From contig NZ_JAINDF010000007.1 in the NCBI RefSeq assembly GCF_023006325.1, positions 62,001-126,000 of the forward strand: DNA of 64,000 bases, in the 5' to 3' direction. Each line of letters opens with the position of its first letter. Position 1 is the first letter of the stretch. Shown one piece after another: positions 62,501-64,000 of this stretch. Origin of the DNA: Kordiimonas marina (GTDB lineage Bacteria > Pseudomonadota > Alphaproteobacteria > Sphingomonadales > Kordiimonadaceae). A program made the translations under genes and the position numbers. Under the pieces are notes generated by a model that was not told where the DNA came from, made no database searches, and was given only the letters and a program-made list of their open reading frames with translations.

Positions 62501-62692
62501 GAGGCGGCTGTCAAACACGAGGCCGAGGCCGGTCAGCTCGGAATAGCGCAACAAGGCATCGGAAAGTGGGCAGGGCGGCAGGTCAAACTGCTGGCGCGCG
62601 GTGGCATAGCGAGAGACAGCCGCCTGCGCCGATGCGCTGAGGGCCGTTCCTAACACTGCTGCCGCTAACATCCGTCTGATGCTACGCCTCAC
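59522..62692 (-). CDS. TonB-dependent receptor with STN domain
   Basis: A 1056-residue outer-membrane receptor from a GTG start (AAGGCGG site). A signal peptide (Ala-Ser-Ala-Gln-Ala near 23) is followed by an STN domain (residues about 38-110) that relays the signal to a FecR-type anti-sigma factor, a plug domain (about 150-290, Gly-Gly-Ala-Ala-Thr-Ser-Tyr-Gly-Gly-Asp-Ala near 260) and a 22-strand barrel ending in Leu-Ile-Phe-Asp-Phe. It imports an iron chelate or other large nutrient. It is last in a sigma-FecR-receptor operon on the minus strand. Ligand unknown. Confidence 0.95.
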   Translation of the reverse strand: MRRSIRRMLAAAVLGTALSASAQAAVSRYATARQQFDLPPCPLSDALLRYSELTGLGLVFDSRLVAGRTAPEIKGVYPVHEVLERLLAGTGLRIRDVGGNILTIVPAPKTDTVETADADAAPGTDAPPAYTADVGAPIDELLIVATRTANPPYSKFIPSTSLDGQKLHFSGTVNVADELFQMPSVLSDITASNTAFYGTPAGFNLADLRGLGTQRTLVLVNGRRYTPSFGGSLSLYGVDLNTVSASLIDRVEVLTGGAATSYGGDALAGVINFVMRDKYDGTSISMQGGLTDRGDHNEFLGTLTYGTEFAGGRGNVMASMSIDRQGGLFLSDRQVTSDPSGYALNGVPQPYGQGVFTRGFARSNVVPRGGFDAFVRADGSLIDAGNFFYFTKDGHGLEPYTGHKQQRYQYAKDSTLVTPIDRIFGTLSVKYEITPDRRLILETSFADTEIVSQLAPLPFTIGTGLVNQSGFVSVPLDNPFVPDVIRQYLADNNITDASGVLVERRAVELGPRRTHIQRRSYRVMMGLQGSFSGNWSYDAYYQYGRNSVHEVRDGLMDLANYKIALDPALCASFPLCSLINPFGENKITPQQAAFYRAQDAERSIHTDEHILSAVASGPFTLGPLGDSTVSVGLEYRSESLADTPDPGLIKRPVAGTFTFPGSNGKFHVVEAFTDITLPILKDVRFAKELTVSSGVRLSDYSSVGATSIWHVSSYWEPTPGVMFRASYQKGKRAPDIAELYAGGPNSYYPVTDPCTNPASDVVAANCASDGPLGVPDGVVERAVGVGVQRYGNPDLKAEDASNLTVGFTVDTGQFWRNFPGALRFSVDAFRIRVKNFIVNLGESTILNSCYGSAGLSDPYCGNNPATGEPYIQRDSGTGELTTVSSSLINSGRFAIEGVDVDLQYSLDFRSIARHFPLDYFTLTGRYTRNAQVDFQYSADGAVYDALGEAKYPRNRFQVSSSFTRGDVTLDWDIRYRGASVSSNQFKDLKDAQIPAIWYHDVSARWEIRDGATLYAGVRNLFDRKAPRIFYGSVADTMPEYFDVLGRRFYAGLIFDF

Positions 62693-62735
62693 CTGTCCGC
62701 CTTTCTTCTCTCCCGAAGGCTGCGTCTGATCCGTT

Positions 62736-63740
62736 TTAGCGATTTTGCTGTGCGTAAAGCAAGATCACACCATCGGACCGGCGAACGGCCATCAGCGAGA
62801 AGGCGGATTCGAGCGCATCAACCACGGCACCTTGATCGTTCACGGAGAAGGTTCCGGTCACAGGCAGGGTCCGCAGGTCGGAATCGGCAATCTCAAGCGG
62901 CGCTTTGAAATAACGGTTCAGGTCCTCCACCACATCGGCCAGCGGCGTCTGCTTGTAGCGGGCCTTGCCCTTGCGCCAGGCGAAAGCCCGGTCGGGGTCG
63001 AACGTCGCGACAGTGGCAGAATGGGTGGCGGCGGTATAGACGGCCTGCTCACCCGGGCGCAGAAGCGCCAGCTCCTGCGGCCGTGTGTTGTTGTTGTTTT
63101 CCTGCCGCTGGCTGACGGACACCAGCCCCGACAGCACGCTGATCAGGTTGGAGGAGGCCCCCATGCGCACGCTGAATTTGGTGCCAAGGTCCTGCACCTT
63201 GGTATCGCCCGCATAAACCAGGAAGGGATGCTTTTCGTCATGCTTGACCGAGAAGAAAGCTTCCCCGCGCTCGAGGGTTATCTCCCGGCGGCTGTCATTC
63301 ACCATCACCGAAACCTTGGTATCGGTATTGAGCTGCATGACGCTGCCATCGGCGAGATAGACCGTGGTGCGCTGACCTTTCTGGGTTTCATACTGCGCCG
63401 GTTTGGGCACCTGCATCCAAAGCGTGGCACCGATAACCGCGACAGCCGCGAACCCGGCTGCGATGGCGGAAATGCCCATGAAACGGCGACGCCTTTTGTG
63501 GGCGTCGGTCGCGGCTTCAAGGTCACGGACCATTTCTTCCTCAAGCGCCTGTTCGCCAACGGCATCGAGGCTGTCGACCATATCCCACAGGCTGTCGGCC
63601 GAGCTTGCGTTCGCCTCATCCTCGTCACGCCAGCGGTCATACGCTGCCGTCTCCTCAACGGTCATGGTGCCGGACAGCATCCGCGCGACCCATCGGGTCG
63701 AGTGCGTATCCTTATCCTGATGTCCATTCATCGCCATCAT
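62736..63740 (-). CDS. FecR-family anti-sigma factor
   Basis: A 334-residue single-pass protein. The N-terminal part (residues about 10-55, Trp-Val-Ala-Arg-Met-Leu-Ser-Gly and Asp-Arg-Trp-Arg-Asp-Glu-Asp) is the DUF4880-like sigma-binding domain, then a helix near 90-110, and a FecR beta-domain (about 125-230, Leu-Ala-Asp-Gly-Ser-Val-Met-Gln-Leu-Asn-Thr-Asp-Thr) plus a C-terminal STN-like piece (about 255-330). It takes the signal from the receptor across the inner membrane. A GTG at 63764 overlapping the sigma gene could be the start (342 residues). Confidence 0.92.
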   Translation of the reverse strand: MMAMNGHQDKDTHSTRWVARMLSGTMTVEETAAYDRWRDEDEANASSADSLWDMVDSLDAVGEQALEEEMVRDLEAATDAHKRRRRFMGISAIAAGFAAVAVIGATLWMQVPKPAQYETQKGQRTTVYLADGSVMQLNTDTKVSVMVNDSRREITLERGEAFFSVKHDEKHPFLVYAGDTKVQDLGTKFSVRMGASSNLISVLSGLVSVSQRQENNNNTRPQELALLRPGEQAVYTAATHSATVATFDPDRAFAWRKGKARYKQTPLADVVEDLNRYFKAPLEIADSDLRTLPVTGTFSVNDQGAVVDALESAFSLMAVRRSDGVILLYAQQNR

Positions 63741-63760
63741 GGTTCCAAGCCTTACTTCTC

Positions 63761-64000
63761 TCACCCTTTGCCCCGGCGGCCCCGCCGCGGCATCGGTAGA
63801 ACTGTTGATGCTGATGTCCGTACAAGGCGCCCCCTCAGTCGCCGCAGTGCGTCCATCATATATTTTTCGACGGTGCTCTCAGACACCGACATTTCAACCG
63901 CTATGTCCCCGTAGGTCTTTCCCTCGAAGCGGTTCTTGATAAAGGCGGCCCGTGGCTTTTCCGGCAGCTGCCGGATCGCATCCACGAGCGCGTGAGCGTC
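63761..64000 (-). CDS. FecI-type ECF sigma factor, N-terminus beyond right edge
   Basis: The last 79 codons of an ECF sigma factor that begins past the right edge. Region sigma-4 is seen: Leu-Pro-Glu-Lys-Pro-Arg-Ala-Ala-Phe near the edge, Tyr-Gly-Asp-Ile-Ala-Val-Glu-Met-Ser-Val-Ser-Glu-Ser-Thr-Val-Glu-Lys forming the HTH, and Met-Met-Asp-Ala-Leu-Arg-Arg. FecI-type members direct transcription of receptor operons when FecR releases them. The stop overlaps the upper FecR start (GTGA), so translation is coupled. The C-terminal tail is Arg/Gly-rich. Confidence 0.93.
   Translation of the reverse strand, partial: DAHALVDAIRQLPEKPRAAFIKNRFEGKTYGDIAVEMSVSESTVEKYMMDALRRLRGRLVRTSASTVLPMPRRGRRGKG

Noticed and set aside
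60692-62653. Open frame of 653 codons on the plus strand inside the TonB-dependent receptor gene
   Set aside because: Antisense to a receptor with signal peptide, STN, plug and barrel; Arg/His/Gly-rich shadow composition without motifs.

Overview
The window is 64 kb of high-GC, densely coded chromosome from an alphaproteobacterium. Evidence for this includes the block hisG-hisD-UPF0262-LMW phosphatase-infA-maf-RNase G-yacG, the alphaproteobacterial families DUF2948, DUF2794 and UPF0262, and the aroK-aroB-CorC order. The genus cannot be fixed from sequence alone; a free-living, flagellated, probably aquatic or marine heterotroph fits. There is no prophage, no CRISPR array and no complete insertion sequence. 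The only mobile-looking DNA is a 264-bp non-coding element with terminal inverted repeats just behind murA.

Layout. 1-5.4 kb: a secreted protein running off the left edge with a 46-residue membrane protein ahead of it, then divergent aroK-aroB-CorC-type transporter and a secreted LolA-like protein. 5.4-12.1 kb (minus): htpG and a four-gene GldA/GldF/GldG-like ABC export operon ending in a DUF4340 protein. 12.2-14.7 kb: a glutathione S-transferase, a possible 6S-like RNA and two GIN-domain (DUF2807) secreted proteins. 14.9-22.3 kb: DUF2794, an Nramp-like transporter without the usual metal ligands, a SulP transporter, a small HTH regulator beside a perfect palindrome, a lipid kinase, an APC-like permease, a low-GC orphan gene and tRNA-Thr. 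22.5-31.9 kb: dcd, murA, the inverted-repeat element, histidine genes and the infA-maf-rng-yacG cluster. 32-35.7 kb: tRNA-Phe, arylamine N-acetyltransferase and a SulP-universal stress protein pair. 35.7-40.3 kb: a flavin monooxygenase/hydrolase/SDR operon diverging from a PucR-type regulator. 40.3-45.9 kb: a chemotaxis receptor, a secreted amylase, tRNA-Ala and a flagellin with a sigma-54-type promoter. 46-48.2 kb: selD-mnmH (selenium for tRNA). 48.3-53.6 kb: a secreted protein, slyX, two GNAT acetyltransferases, an ornithine decarboxylase-family gene with a structured leader holding a small ORF, and a histidine kinase. 53.6-59.5 kb: pseudouridine synthase, flavoprotein, secreted hydrolase, secreted chorismate mutase, M24 peptidase and a TonB-like protein. 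59.5-64 kb: a sigma factor-FecR-TonB-dependent receptor operon running in from the right edge.

Most genes are ordinary housekeeping. The items most worth a second look are the leader of the ornithine decarboxylase-like gene (a 48-codon ORF with a good ribosome site, three hairpins, and a Shine-Dalgarno held in a stem), the TA-flanked inverted-repeat element that supplies the murA stop codon and splits a murA-DUF2948-hisGD gene string, the unannotated structured RNA candidate at 12.96-13.17 kb, and the PucR-controlled monooxygenase operon. Functional calls rest on motifs read by eye; no database search was possible.
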